Below the pieces are notes generated by a model. The model made no database searches and had not been told where the DNA came from. It saw only the letters and a list, made by a program, of their open reading frames with translations. Made by a program: the position numbers and the translations under genes. A DNA stretch of 32,155 nucleotides from WHSM01 sp036375165 (lineage in GTDB: Bacteria; Actinomycetota; Actinomycetes; Mycobacteriales; Micromonosporaceae): the NCBI GenBank assembly GCA_036375165.1, contig DASUSI010000141.1, positions 1 through 32,155 on the forward strand, in the 5' to 3' direction. Every line of letters begins with the position of its first letter. Position 1 is the stretch's first letter. This document shows positions 23,951-32,155 of the stretch, one piece after another.

Positions 23951-25027
23951 TCACGGTCGCGGCCGGTCCGCGAGCAGCAGGCTGATGTCGCCGAACTCAT
24001 GCCACAGGTACCGACCCCGCAACGCCGCCTGGTACGCACGCCGTACCACTTCATGGCCGGCGACCGCCTCCAACATCAGCAGGTGTGACGCGTCGGGCGC
24101 GTGCAGTCCGGTGACCAGAGAATCCACGACGCGCGGCGGTCGTTGCGGTCCGATCACCAGGTCGGTCCAGCCCTGTGCGGGAACCACCAGGCGGTCGGTT
24201 CCGGTGGCCGACTCCAGGGCCCGTACCACCGTCGTGCCCACCGCCACGATCCGGTGACCTTGCTGTCGGGTCCGGTTCACCAGCTCTGCTGTGGCGGCGG
24301 GCACCCGGAACCGTTCCGGAAGCGGTGGCTCGCCCGCCTCCTGTGAGGACACTCCGGTGTGGAGGGTCACTGGTGCGATCCGGACTCCCCGGGACGTGAG
24401 CCGGCCGACCAGATCCGGCGTGAACGGGCGACCCGCGCTGGGCATCTCGGCACTGCCCGGGTCGGTCGCGAACACCGTCTGGTATGCCTCCAGGGGCCAG
24501 TTCCCGGAAACGTAGCCGTACCGGATCGGCCGCCCGTGACGGACCAGGTACGGGGTCAGGCCGCCATCGGTACGCGCCCGCCAGAGCCGGTTCCGGCCGT
24601 CCTGCCCGGGGAGCGGTTCCACCAGGATCAGTGTGGCGCTGTCAGGAAGCTCGCCGAGTCTGATCCGCTCGCCCGGCACGGCGTCCAGCACCGGCCGGGC
24701 GGCATCCGGAGCGGTACGTAGTTCCACCACCCGCTCACCGTCGTCCAGCCTGGTGGAGAAGTGGACCACCACCGGGCTGGCGGGGAGTTCGCGGATCCCG
24801 TCGGCGGCGGCGGGGAGAGTCCCCGAGGTGTTCACCACCAGCAGGTCGCCGGGTCTCAGGAACCAGTCCAGTTGGGCGAACCGGGAATGCTTGACGTGGT
24901 GCCGGTCGGCGACCAGTAGCCGTACCTGGTCGCGGGGAACGCCGCGAGCCTCGGGAGGCGACGGGGCGGACAACTCTTCCGGTAGGTGGAACCGGGTACG
25001 GGGTCGGACGGCCAGGGTGTGGTTCAT
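23951..25027 (-). CDS. QueA-like S-adenosylmethionine:tRNA ribosyltransferase-isomerase, divergent
   Basis: A 358-residue member of the QueA family, whose known enzymes add the ribosyl part of SAM to 7-aminomethyl-7-deazaguanine in tRNA to make epoxyqueuosine. The overall frame is kept: LLVVNTSGTLPAA, YGYVSGNWPLEAYQTVFATD, VDSLVTGLHAP. But conserved blocks differ: the usual PTAGLHF reads PSAGRPF (196-202), the usual MH.E segment reads LPERF, TNFHLP reads TGLHAP, and YRFFSYGDAM reads YLWHEFGDIS. No other queuosine gene is near. It may be a paralogue with a changed substrate. ATG 25027 has GGAGG seven bases upstream; an in-frame ATG at 25144 would add a Pro-rich stretch and is not supported. 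It follows the SDR gene by 113 bases on the same strand. Confidence 0.8.
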   Translation of the reverse strand: MNHTLAVRPRTRFHLPEELSAPSPPEARGVPRDQVRLLVADRHHVKHSRFAQLDWFLRPGDLLVVNTSGTLPAAADGIRELPASPVVVHFSTRLDDGERVVELRTAPDAARPVLDAVPGERIRLGELPDSATLILVEPLPGQDGRNRLWRARTDGGLTPYLVRHGRPIRYGYVSGNWPLEAYQTVFATDPGSAEMPSAGRPFTPDLVGRLTSRGVRIAPVTLHTGVSSQEAGEPPLPERFRVPAATAELVNRTRQQGHRIVAVGTTVVRALESATGTDRLVVPAQGWTDLVIGPQRPPRVVDSLVTGLHAPDASHLLMLEAVAGHEVVRRAYQAALRGRYLWHEFGDISLLLADRPRP

Positions 25028-25140
25028 CTGGGTCCTCCGCGAGGCGGGTGGGCGGGGCATCGGTGTGGGGGGTGAGCCGGTGCGGGCCCCCGGCGGGTCG
25101 GTGAGGCGTCCTGGATGCTGGGGGCCGTCTGGCGGTGCGT

Positions 25141-25824
25141 TCACGCGGTGACCAGCAACTCGGAGGCCCGGTAACGTCCGTTCTCCGGCCGGTGCTCGAT
25201 CAGATGCAACAACGCCGGCACCACTGTTTCAGGTTCTGGGCGGTCGGAAATGTCCTCGCCGGGGAATGCCTGCTGGTGCATCTCGGTACGCATGTCCCCG
25301 GGGTCCAGTGCGTAGACCGACAGCTGCGGGTGCTCAGCGGCGAGGACCGCGGTGATCTGGTCGAGTGCGGCCTTGGCGGAGCCGTACCCTCCCCAGCCTG
25401 GATACGCCTCGACCGCGGCGTCTGAACTGATGTTGATGAGCGTCCCCCGGGCCTCGGTGAGGTTCCCGAGCAGCGACTGGGTGAGTGCCAGGGGAGCGAA
25501 CACGCCCACCTGGTACACCCGTTCCAACTCGTCGAGCGGATATCCAGCCAGTTGTGGCTGAGGGCTGGGACCGAGCCGACTCGCGTTGTTGATCAGAAGG
25601 TCCAGTCGACCCGCCCGCTGTACGGCGGCCAGGAGTTCCTGTCGGTGCGCGGGGTCGGCGATGTCGCCGGGGAGGGCCGTGACGTCGGGGAGGCCGGCGG
25701 TGGCCTCGCGCAGCCTGGTCTCCCGCCGGGCGTTGACGATCAAAGTCCAGTTACGGGCGGCGAGTGCGCGGGCGGTGGCCAGGCCGAGTCCGGCGGATGC
25801 TCCGGTGATGAGCGCTATGGGCAT
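25141..25824 (-). CDS. Short-chain dehydrogenase/reductase
   Basis: A 227-residue NAD(P)-dependent oxidoreductase of the classical SDR fold. Seen: the nucleotide-binding TGASAGLG (7-14), the NAR sequence with Arg at the NADP-selecting strand end, LLINNAS, catalytic Ser in INISSDAA and YGSAK (Tyr and Lys). The PGDMRTEMH segment is the usual post-catalytic loop. ATG 25824 has GGAGGAG six bases upstream. The QueA-like gene follows on the same strand, so they may be co-transcribed. Substrate not predictable. Confidence 0.9.
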   Translation of the reverse strand: MPIALITGASAGLGLATARALAARNWTLIVNARRETRLREATAGLPDVTALPGDIADPAHRQELLAAVQRAGRLDLLINNASRLGPSPQPQLAGYPLDELERVYQVGVFAPLALTQSLLGNLTEARGTLINISSDAAVEAYPGWGGYGSAKAALDQITAVLAAEHPQLSVYALDPGDMRTEMHQQAFPGEDISDRPEPETVVPALLHLIEHRPENGRYRASELLVTA

Positions 25825-25854
25825 TGGTTCTCCTCCTTCGGGACGTATCGCTCA

Positions 25855-25892
25855 ATTGTTCAACGTGAAGTGAGGTTTAATTCAATCGTTTG
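25855..25892 (-). promoter_or_regulatory. AT-rich promoter/operator candidate upstream of the SDR gene
   Basis: A short AT-rich patch in GC-rich DNA, with TTGAAT and TTGAAC as direct repeats on the minus strand and a small TTCA-ACG-TGAA inverted repeat. I cannot fix a -10 with confidence, but the composition and place suit a regulated promoter. Confidence 0.3.
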
Positions 25893-26080
25893 GCGATGTG
25901 AGCGTCGCCACGCCGCGGTGAATCCGCTGGCGCGGTTGCGCCTCCTGTCGTGGCGGCCGACTGACGGCTTCAAGGCGTCCGAACGGCGAGACCGGGAGTC
26001 CGGAATTCCACGCATGGAGCCTTCCCGGATGGTGTTACTCATCGGTAATGTTGCGCCATGTCGGCCATGGGGAGGTCCAG

Positions 26081-27157
26081 ATGCGGGGAATCGGGAGCAG
26101 GGCGACGGTAGCCACACTGGCGGGCGGGTTCCGAGCGGTGTTCTCCTTGCCGCTTCCGCTACGACGAGTGCTCGCCGGCCCGCCGGTATACCGCGAGGGA
26201 CAACGGCTCGACGTCGACATGCAGGTGTTCCTGCGACTGCAGCGGCTCACCGGCAGGGGTCTGGTGGACACCACCCCGGAACACGCCCGTCGCGAGGTCG
26301 AGGAAGGCGACGTGATCCTGCGCGGACCGCTGGTCCAACCGGTGGAGACCCGCGACCTGACCATCCAGGACGGTCTCGCCGCCCGGCTCTACACTCCGAC
26401 GGATCCGGCCCCCGGCGACGGACTGCTGGTGTACTACCACGGCGGCGGCTGGGTCGTGGGCAGCCTGGACAGTCACGACAACGTCTGCCGGTTCCTGGCC
26501 CGTCACGCGGCTGTCAGAGTGCTTTCCGTGGCCTATCGTCTGGCGCCGGAGCACCCGTTCCCGGTCGCCGCCGAGGACGCGTACACGGGGTTCCGATACG
26601 CCCGGCGGCATGCGGCCGAACTCGGCGCCAACCCGGACCTGATCGCCGTGGGCGGGGACAGCGCCGGGGGGAACCTTTCCATCGCCACAGCCCTGCAGGC
26701 CGCCCGCGACGGGGCACCGGGACCGGCGTACCAGTTGCTGATCTACCCGGCGACCGACCACACCACCCGGCGGCGTTCCCGGGAGCTGTACGGCCAGGGG
26801 TTCTTCCTCACCGACGCCAGCATGACCTGGTACGGCGACCACTACGCCGGCTCGGCTGACCGTGCCGACCCGCTGCTCTCCCCCCTGCTGGCCAGGAATC
26901 TCGGCGAACTGGCACCGGCATACGTCGCGGTGGCCGGGTTCGACCCGCTGTGCGACGAGGGCGAGGCATTCGCTGAAAAGCTCGCCGCGGCCGGGGTGCC
27001 GGTCACGCTACGCCGCTTCGACGACCTGATCCACGGCTACGCCAATTTCATCGGTTTCAGCGCTCGGGCGCGTGAAGCGATGCTGGACGCGGCCACCGCC
27101 CTCCGCCAGGCGCTCGCCGTACCGCGTCGTGGGGTGGCGGACCGAGACGCGAGCTGA
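26081..27157 (+). CDS. HSL-family (alpha/beta hydrolase fold-3) esterase or lipase
   Basis: A 358-residue carboxylic ester hydrolase of the hormone-sensitive-lipase family (LipN/LipW-like in actinobacteria). Motifs: oxyanion-hole HGGGW (120-124), nucleophile Ser194 in GDSAGG, acid Asp288 in GFDPLCDEGE, and His318 in DLIHGYANF, all in family order and spacing. The N-terminal 90 residues form the usual cap. No cleavable signal peptide is obvious, though the first 35 residues are fairly hydrophobic and basic, so membrane association is possible. ATG 26081 has GGAGGT at 26071-26076; an in-frame ATG at 26048 lacks a site. TAATGT (26046-26051) may be its -10. Substrate acyl length is not predictable. 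Confidence 0.9.
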   Translation: MRGIGSRATVATLAGGFRAVFSLPLPLRRVLAGPPVYREGQRLDVDMQVFLRLQRLTGRGLVDTTPEHARREVEEGDVILRGPLVQPVETRDLTIQDGLAARLYTPTDPAPGDGLLVYYHGGGWVVGSLDSHDNVCRFLARHAAVRVLSVAYRLAPEHPFPVAAEDAYTGFRYARRHAAELGANPDLIAVGGDSAGGNLSIATALQAARDGAPGPAYQLLIYPATDHTTRRRSRELYGQGFFLTDASMTWYGDHYAGSADRADPLLSPLLARNLGELAPAYVAVAGFDPLCDEGEAFAEKLAAAGVPVTLRRFDDLIHGYANFIGFSARAREAMLDAATALRQALAVPRRGVADRDAS

Positions 27158-27203
27158 TTTCACAGATACCGGAGATTTCAAGGTTTCCGCGGTACGCCGG
27201 CCC

Positions 27204-27219
27204 CCCGCTGAATCGCGGG
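27204..27219 (+). terminator. Hairpin downstream of the esterase gene
   Basis: CCCGC (27204-27208) and GCGGG (27215-27219) form a 5-bp stem around TGAATC, followed by AT-rich ATTCGATATTG. It lies 46 bases after the stop codon. Confidence 0.35.
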
Positions 27220-27332
27220 ATTCGATATTGTCCCTGGCACCTGCGACGGGGAAGGGGCCCGCAGACGGGTCGACGGTGGCGGGACGGCCGTCTGCGCGCG
27301 TTGGCCCGTAAGGCGAGTACGGGAGCGTGCTT

Positions 27333-28502
27333 GTGTTTGCTGAGGTCTTGTGGCTGCTGTTGGCCCTGCTGTCGCTGTTCATCATCGGGCTCGGGATTGT
27401 GCTGCTACGTTCCCGTCCGGACGCTGACAGCACCGCCGCCGAGGTCCGGTCGGAGCCGCCGGACCCGCTCGGGTCTTCCGGCGACAGCCCGGCCCTTACA
27501 CCGGGTGGGACGTCGTCCGCGGACAACGGCCAAGGCACAGCCCAGGGCCAGGGCCCACCACCCTGGCCGACCGCCGAGGAACAGGCCGGCTATGCGCTGT
27601 TCCGGATGAGCCATGACGAGCGGGCCCGGTTGCTGGCCGCGGCCGGTGGCTGGGCTCCGGCCGACCCGGACGTGACGCCACCTCCGAGAACCGCCCGTGG
27701 CGCGATCGGAAGTGGCTTCACATCGCCCGTGGGGCTGTCCGGCCAGATCCGAGGGTATGTGCGTGACTCCGGGGGCGCGGTGATCACCGGAGCCTCGTTG
27801 ACCCTGATCGACGTCGCCGGAGGCCAGATCGGACGGAAGGTGACCGGTGGGGACGGCTCGTACAGCCTGTCCACGCCGGGGCCGGGAAGCTACTTCCTGA
27901 TCACCCGGGCGAGAGGCCACCATCCGCTGGCCTCCACGGTGACCGTCTCCCAGCAACCCGTCACACTCGGGATCGTGCTGACCGGCCTCGCGGAACTGTC
28001 CGGTGTGGTGCGGGTGATGGGCAGCCAGGAGCCGGTGCCCGAGGCTGCCCTGACCCTGCTGGACCCGCGTGGCGAAGCGGTGGCCTCGGCGAAGAGCGAC
28101 GCCCGGGGTAGGTACCACTTCCCGGACCTGGTGGGCGGCATATACACCCTCGCGGCCAGCGCGTCCCCCTTCCAGCCGGTGGCCCGCCTGGTCACGGTGG
28201 CCGACACCGGTGAATCCTCTGAGGACGTCGAACTGATCGCGGGAACCTTCCTGTGCGGCACCGCACTGGGAGGCAGGGACCGTCGGCCGGTTCCGGATGC
28301 CCGTGTGACATTGCTGGACGAGGAGGGCAACGTCGTCGGTGTCGCCCGTACCGACGCGGCCGGGGAGTACCTGTTCATCGACGTTCCCGAGGGTAGTTAC
28401 ACGTTGCGCGCGAGCGGCTACCCGCCGGTGACCGCGAACGTACGCGTGTCCGGCAGTGAGAGACACGAGCACGATCTCGAACTGAGGCATCCCGATGACT
28501 GA
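27333..28502 (+). CDS. Membrane-anchored protein with three carboxypeptidase-regulatory-like repeats
   Basis: A 389-residue surface or periplasm-facing protein of unknown role. It starts with one membrane helix (about 4-25, LWLLLALLSLFIIGLGIVLL), then a Pro/Gly-rich linker of about 100 residues, then three tandem Ig-like domains of the carboxypeptidase-regulatory type, each about 80 residues. Each has the pattern GxV... VPxAxxTLxDxxG....A.TDAxGxYxF..xxxGxYTLxASxxxxxP, e.g. PDARVTLLDEEGNVVG and GSYTLRASGYPP. GTG 27333 is preferred over GTG 27327 because GGGAG (27321-27325) is seven bases away from it. The YceI-fusion gene with the same kind of domain follows after 72 bases, so the two probably act together. 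Confidence 0.75.
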   Translation: MFAEVLWLLLALLSLFIIGLGIVLLRSRPDADSTAAEVRSEPPDPLGSSGDSPALTPGGTSSADNGQGTAQGQGPPPWPTAEEQAGYALFRMSHDERARLLAAAGGWAPADPDVTPPPRTARGAIGSGFTSPVGLSGQIRGYVRDSGGAVITGASLTLIDVAGGQIGRKVTGGDGSYSLSTPGPGSYFLITRARGHHPLASTVTVSQQPVTLGIVLTGLAELSGVVRVMGSQEPVPEAALTLLDPRGEAVASAKSDARGRYHFPDLVGGIYTLAASASPFQPVARLVTVADTGESSEDVELIAGTFLCGTALGGRDRRPVPDARVTLLDEEGNVVGVARTDAAGEYLFIDVPEGSYTLRASGYPPVTANVRVSGSERHEHDLELRHPDD

Positions 28503-28574
28503 TCCAGCCGGTCTCCCACCCTGGGGCCACCAACCGTCCGTCGGCGGGCTGAGCAGCGATACGAGGAGCGAGGA

Positions 28575-29435
28575 ATGAACAACGGTTCACTCGGGGGAAA
28601 CGGAGTCCACTTTGGCGGTCGCGGGGTGTCCGTACAGGTGCAGACCAGCGACGAGTGGCCGATTCCCGGCGCGGTGCTCACCGTGATGGACCTGTCTGGC
28701 AACCAGGTCGCCCGGTCCGAGGCGAACGAACGGGGCAGCGCGGACACCACACCGCTGCCGCCGGGTCCGTACACCGCCATCGTCACAGCCCCGGGGTACA
28801 CCCCGGCTGCGCGTACCGCGATCGTGACCGCGAGCGGCTCCGCGTCGTTGGGCACTATCGTGCTGCCACGGGTCGCCGGGACCGAACTGCCTCCCGCCGG
28901 CCCCTGGACCATCGACCCGATGCACTCGAAGATCCTGGTGACCGCCCGGCACATCGGCCTGGCCAGCGTCCGGGGCTGGTTGCGCGACCTGTCCGGCACG
29001 ATCCACGTGGCCGACCCGATCGAGCGCTCCACCGTGGACGTCGAGATCCAGGCGGAGAGTGTCGACACCGGGATCAAGATGCGCGACGACCACCTACGCT
29101 CCACCGACTTCCTGGACGTCGCGAACTATCCCGTGATCCGGTACCGCGGCACCGGTGTCACGCCGCAGGGCGACGACCAGTGGTTGGTGACCGGTGAACT
29201 CACGATCACGTCCATCACCCGGCCGGTGCCGCTGCAGGTGACCTACCTCGGACTCGGCCCGGACCCGTGGGGCGGCACCAGGATGGGACTGCGCGCCACC
29301 GCCGAGTTGTACCGGGACGACTTCGCGATGCGGTACAACGACCTGGTACGCGCCGGCATCGCGATCGTCGGCACGAAGCTCTACGTGGAGATGGACATCG
29401 AGGCGGTGCAGGGGGACAGCGCCTCGGAGGGCTAG
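28575..29435 (+). CDS. Carboxypeptidase-regulatory-like domain fused to YceI lipid-binding domain
   Basis: A 286-residue fusion. Residues about 17-95 form an Ig-like carboxypeptidase-regulatory domain (PIPGAVLTVMDLSGNQVARS, PPGPYTAIVTAPGYTP) related to the repeats of the preceding protein. Residues about 108-280 are a YceI beta-barrel (WTIDPMHSKILVTARHIG, SVDTGIKMRDDHLRSTDFLD, LTITSITRPVPLQVTYLG), a lipocalin-like fold that binds isoprenoid chains in studied members. There is no signal peptide, which is unusual because many YceI proteins are exported; it is probably cytoplasmic or associates with its membrane-anchored neighbour. ATG 28575 has GAGGAG (28563-28568) upstream. The gene ends 16 bases before the end of the converging acetate kinase gene. 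Confidence 0.88.
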   Translation: MNNGSLGGNGVHFGGRGVSVQVQTSDEWPIPGAVLTVMDLSGNQVARSEANERGSADTTPLPPGPYTAIVTAPGYTPAARTAIVTASGSASLGTIVLPRVAGTELPPAGPWTIDPMHSKILVTARHIGLASVRGWLRDLSGTIHVADPIERSTVDVEIQAESVDTGIKMRDDHLRSTDFLDVANYPVIRYRGTGVTPQGDDQWLVTGELTITSITRPVPLQVTYLGLGPDPWGGTRMGLRATAELYRDDFAMRYNDLVRAGIAIVGTKLYVEMDIEAVQGDSASEG

Positions 29436-29451
29436 GGGGAACGCGCCCGGC

Positions 29452-30549
29452 TCAGCTCGTGAGCAGTCTCCGGGTCGCGCGCGCGATCTCCAGGTCCTCC
29501 CGGGCCTCGATGACGAAGCTGCGTACCGTGGCGCCGACACCGGTCAGTTCCGTGTCCGGCTGAGCGTCCTTGTTCCCGGCCGGATCGATCCGTACCCCGA
29601 GGAACGCGAGGCCGTCGGCGGCACCGGCCCGTACCTGCCACGCGTGCTCGCCGACCCCGCCGGTGAACGCCAAGGCGTCCAGCCCACCGACCGCCGCGGC
29701 CATCGCCGCGATCCCGGCCCGCAGCCGGTGCAGGTACATGTCCAGGGCCAGGGTCGCGGCCTCGTCCCCGGCATCGGCCAGATTGGCGACGGTACGCATG
29801 TCCGACTGGCCGGCGACGCCGAGCAACCCCGACTCGTACACCAGCCCGTGCTCCACCTGTTCCGGAGACAGCCCGACGCCCCGGATCAGCCACAGCACCA
29901 GGCCCGGGTCCACACTGCCGGACCGGGTGGCCATCATCAGCCCTTCCAACGGGGTGAACCCCATGGTGGTGTCGGCGCACCGGCCGTCCTGCACCGCGCT
30001 CAACGAGGCTCCGGCCCCGAGGTGGCAGACCACCAGGCGACGGCACCCGCCCCGGGTCAGCCCCGCCACCCGGCGGGCCGCCCAGGCGTGGGACAGGCCG
30101 TGGAAGCCGTACCGCCGGATCGGATAGCTCTTACGCCAGCCTTCCGGGATCGGGTACGTCTCAGCGGCCGGGGTCACCGTCCGATGGAACGAGGTGTCGA
30201 AGCAGGCCACGTTCGGTCGCCGCGGCCACGCGGCGATCACCATCCGGGCGAGCCGCAGCGCGGGTGGCTGGTGCAGCGGGGCAAGCGCCGTCAGTGCCTC
30301 CAACTGGTCCAACACCAGGTCGTCGACCAGGGTGGGTCCGGTGAACTCGGCGCCCCCGTGCACCACCCGGTGCCCCACCGCGTCCGCCTCCGGTGCCTCG
30401 GCGAGGACCGCCGCCAGCTCGTCGTCGGACAACTCGGCCGGCGCGGCTGCGTCGTGCCGCCACACCACGGCGTCCCTGCCCTGCTCAGCCGGTTCCAGTA
30501 ACCGCAGTTTCAGGCTGCTGGAACCGGTGTTGACCACGAGTACCCGCAT
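29452..30549 (-). CDS. ackA: Acetate kinase
   Basis: Converts acetyl phosphate and ADP to acetate and ATP. The 365-residue protein begins with VVNTGSSSLKLRLLEP (phosphate-binding Asn/Ser loop), and has GHRVVHGG (substrate Arg), CFDTSFHRT (catalytic Asp), RRYGFHGLSH, MGFTPLEGLMMATRSGSVDP, and AFTGGVGEHAWQVR. It is about 35 residues shorter than typical AckA, and the HLGNG motif reads HLGAG. These may mark a separate actinobacterial clade. ATG 30549 follows the phosphoketolase stop by three bases, so the two form one operon and the kinase would use acetyl phosphate produced by that enzyme. Confidence 0.92.
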   Translation of the reverse strand: MRVLVVNTGSSSLKLRLLEPAEQGRDAVVWRHDAAAPAELSDDELAAVLAEAPEADAVGHRVVHGGAEFTGPTLVDDLVLDQLEALTALAPLHQPPALRLARMVIAAWPRRPNVACFDTSFHRTVTPAAETYPIPEGWRKSYPIRRYGFHGLSHAWAARRVAGLTRGGCRRLVVCHLGAGASLSAVQDGRCADTTMGFTPLEGLMMATRSGSVDPGLVLWLIRGVGLSPEQVEHGLVYESGLLGVAGQSDMRTVANLADAGDEAATLALDMYLHRLRAGIAAMAAAVGGLDALAFTGGVGEHAWQVRAGAADGLAFLGVRIDPAGNKDAQPDTELTGVGATVRSFVIEAREDLEIARATRRLLTS

Positions 30550-30552
30550 GGC

Positions 30553-32155
30553 TCACCCCGGCCAGACCCAGTCGCGGATTTCCGGGGCGTCCTCGCCGTA
30601 CTCGCGGGTGTGGTCCCGGCAGGCCGCACGGGCGTCCACCATCCGTTGCCGTAGCACGGCCTGCCGGGACCGCAGCGCCGGCACCCGGTCGATCACGTCC
30701 ATCACCAGGTGGAACCGGTCCAGGTCGTTCAACATCACCATGTCGAACGGCGTGGTGGTGGTGCCCTCCTCCTTGTACCCGCGCACGTGCAGGTTGTCGT
30801 GGTTGGTCCGGCGGTAGGTGAGCCGGTGGATCAGCCAGGGATAGCCGTGGTACGCGAAGATGATCGGCTTGTCGGTCGTGAACAGGGCGTCGAACTGGGC
30901 GTCCGGCAGCCCGTGCGGGTGCTCCGACGACGGTTGCAGCCGCATCAGGTCAACCACGTTCACCACCCGTACCTTCAGGCCAGGAAGGTAACGGCGGAGC
31001 AGGTCCGCCGCCGCCAGGGTTTCCAGGGTCGGTACGTCTCCCGCGCAGCCGAGCACCACGTCCGGTTCTCCGCCGTCGTTGCTGGCCCAGTCCCACACCC
31101 CGATGCCGCGTCGGCAATGCGCCACCGCCTCGGCCATGGACAGCCACTGCGGTGCCGGTTGCTTGCCCGCCACCACCACGTTCACGTAGTGCCGGCTGCG
31201 CAGGCAGTGGTCCATCGTGGACAGCAGGGTGTTGGCGTCCGGTGGCAGGTAAACCCGGATGATCTCGGCCTTCTTGTTCACCACGTGGTCGATGAAGCCC
31301 GGGTCCTGGTGCGAGAAGCCGTTGTGGTCCTGCCGCCAGACATGACTGGACAGCAGGTACGTGAGGGAGGCGATCCGGCGTCGCCACGGGATGTCCCGGC
31401 TCACCTTCAGCCACTTCGCGTGCTGGTTGAACATCGAGTCCACGATGTGGATGAACGCCTCGTAGCTGGTGAACAGCCCGTGCCGGCCGGTCAGCAGGTA
31501 ACCCTCCAGCCAGCCCTGGCACAGGTGCTCGGAAAGCACCTCCATCACCCGGCCGTCCGGGTCGAGGTGGTCGTCGGCCGGGGTGATCCGGGCGTCGAAT
31601 GCCCGCCCGGTCACCTCGAACACGGCATCCAGCCGGTTGGACTTGGCCTCGTCCGGCGCGAAGATCCGGAACCGGTCCCGGTTGCCGGCGACCACGTCGC
31701 GTAACCACTTTCCGAGTTCCCGGGTGCCCTCGGCGACCCCGCCGCCGGGCTTGTCCATCGCGACCCCGTACTCGCGGTAGTCGGGCAGGTCAAGGTCGCG
31801 CAGTAGGACGCCGGTGGTGTGCGGGCTGGCGCTCATCCGCCGGTTACCGGCCGGTGCCTGGGCCCGGATCTCCGGCACCGGGGCGCCGCGCTCGTCGAAC
31901 AGCTCCTCCGGACGGTAGCCGCGCAGCCACCCCTCCAGTCGCTTGAGAGCCCCGGAGTCGTGCCGGACGTTGGTCAGCGGGACCTGATGGGACCGGAAGC
32001 TGCCCTGGTCCGGCCCGGTCCAACCCTTGGGGGTGCGCAGCACGATCATCGGCCAGCGGTGCGAGCTGGCACCGCTGCCGGTCCGGGCCTGTCGTTGGAC
32101 CTGCGCGATCCGGTCCAGTGCGGTGTCCATGGCGGCGGCCAGCCCCTGGTGTACC
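30553..32155 (-). CDS. xfp: Phosphoketolase (5' part beyond the window)
   Basis: Thiamine-diphosphate enzyme that splits xylulose-5-phosphate or fructose-6-phosphate with phosphate to acetyl phosphate and a smaller sugar phosphate. About 534 C-terminal codons are present; the reading frame stays open to the window edge with VHQGLAAAMDTALDRI, where phosphoketolases have internal sequence, so the ATG at 32128-32130 is not the start. Recognised blocks: RIFAPDEAKSNRLDAVFE, TGRHGLFTSYEAFIHIVDSM, FNQHAKWLK, HQDPGFIDHVVNKK and LPPDANTLLSTMDHCLRS. The full enzyme is expected to be about 790 residues, with the cofactor-binding N-terminal part outside. The acetate kinase gene follows directly, forming the ATP-yielding phosphoketolase shunt. 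Confidence 0.95.
   Translation of the reverse strand, partial: VHQGLAAAMDTALDRIAQVQRQARTGSGASSHRWPMIVLRTPKGWTGPDQGSFRSHQVPLTNVRHDSGALKRLEGWLRGYRPEELFDERGAPVPEIRAQAPAGNRRMSASPHTTGVLLRDLDLPDYREYGVAMDKPGGGVAEGTRELGKWLRDVVAGNRDRFRIFAPDEAKSNRLDAVFEVTGRAFDARITPADDHLDPDGRVMEVLSEHLCQGWLEGYLLTGRHGLFTSYEAFIHIVDSMFNQHAKWLKVSRDIPWRRRIASLTYLLSSHVWRQDHNGFSHQDPGFIDHVVNKKAEIIRVYLPPDANTLLSTMDHCLRSRHYVNVVVAGKQPAPQWLSMAEAVAHCRRGIGVWDWASNDGGEPDVVLGCAGDVPTLETLAAADLLRRYLPGLKVRVVNVVDLMRLQPSSEHPHGLPDAQFDALFTTDKPIIFAYHGYPWLIHRLTYRRTNHDNLHVRGYKEEGTTTTPFDMVMLNDLDRFHLVMDVIDRVPALRSRQAVLRQRMVDARAACRDHTREYGEDAPEIRDWVWPG

Overview
The window is a gene-dense, high-GC stretch of an actinobacterial chromosome. GTG starts are common, strong GGAGG ribosome sites mark many genes, several genes look leaderless (a TANNNT -10 hexamer 6-7 bases before the start codon), and a group 2 sigma factor, a roadblock protein, a PIN/FHA-type protein and a tuberculostearate-type lipid pair are present. 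Micromonosporales (Micromonospora/Salinispora relatives) is my best guess, but that placement is inference from gene content. I see no rRNA, tRNA, CRISPR, insertion sequence or phage gene; this looks like core or near-core chromosome.

Left part (1-5.6 kb): a membrane-anchored sulfite-oxidase-like molybdoenzyme, then a two-gene operon for mid-chain methyl-branched fatty acids (FAD reductase plus SAM-dependent methyltransferase), then a low-complexity single-pass membrane protein carrying an in-frame hexanucleotide repeat. 5.6-11 kb: peptidoglycan recycling (murQ with its RpiR/MurR-type regulator, minus strand), then an OmpR-type response regulator and histidine kinase converging on a lone TAXI-type solute-binding protein. 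11-14 kb: a protein resembling the LAGLIDADG part of WhiA without its DNA-binding domain, a PIN-like/zinc/FHA protein preceded by two tandem-repeat pairs, and a DUF4352-like membrane protein.

14-20 kb: a phospholipid-methyltransferase-like enzyme, a group 2 sigma-70 factor with a possible ECF-type promoter, a Nudix-like unknown, thioredoxin, and an Nramp-related transporter with a non-canonical substrate motif. 19.7-23.2 kb: a likely self-contained unit made of a TetR regulator, a 27-bp palindromic operator in the divergent promoter, a polytopic membrane protein rich in intramembrane Asp/His motifs, and a translationally coupled alpha/beta hydrolase. 23.5-27.2 kb: an orphan roadblock protein, a divergent QueA-like protein behind an SDR, and an HSL-family esterase.

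Right end (27.3-32.2 kb): a membrane-anchored protein with three carboxypeptidase-regulatory-like repeats and a YceI protein fused to the same kind of domain form one operon. It converges on a phosphoketolase-acetate kinase operon that would convert sugar phosphates to acetyl phosphate and then acetate plus ATP; the phosphoketolase runs off the window. The candidates most worth following as undescribed biology are the WhiA-like/PIN-FHA neighbourhood and the TetR-controlled Asp/His membrane protein with its hydrolase.
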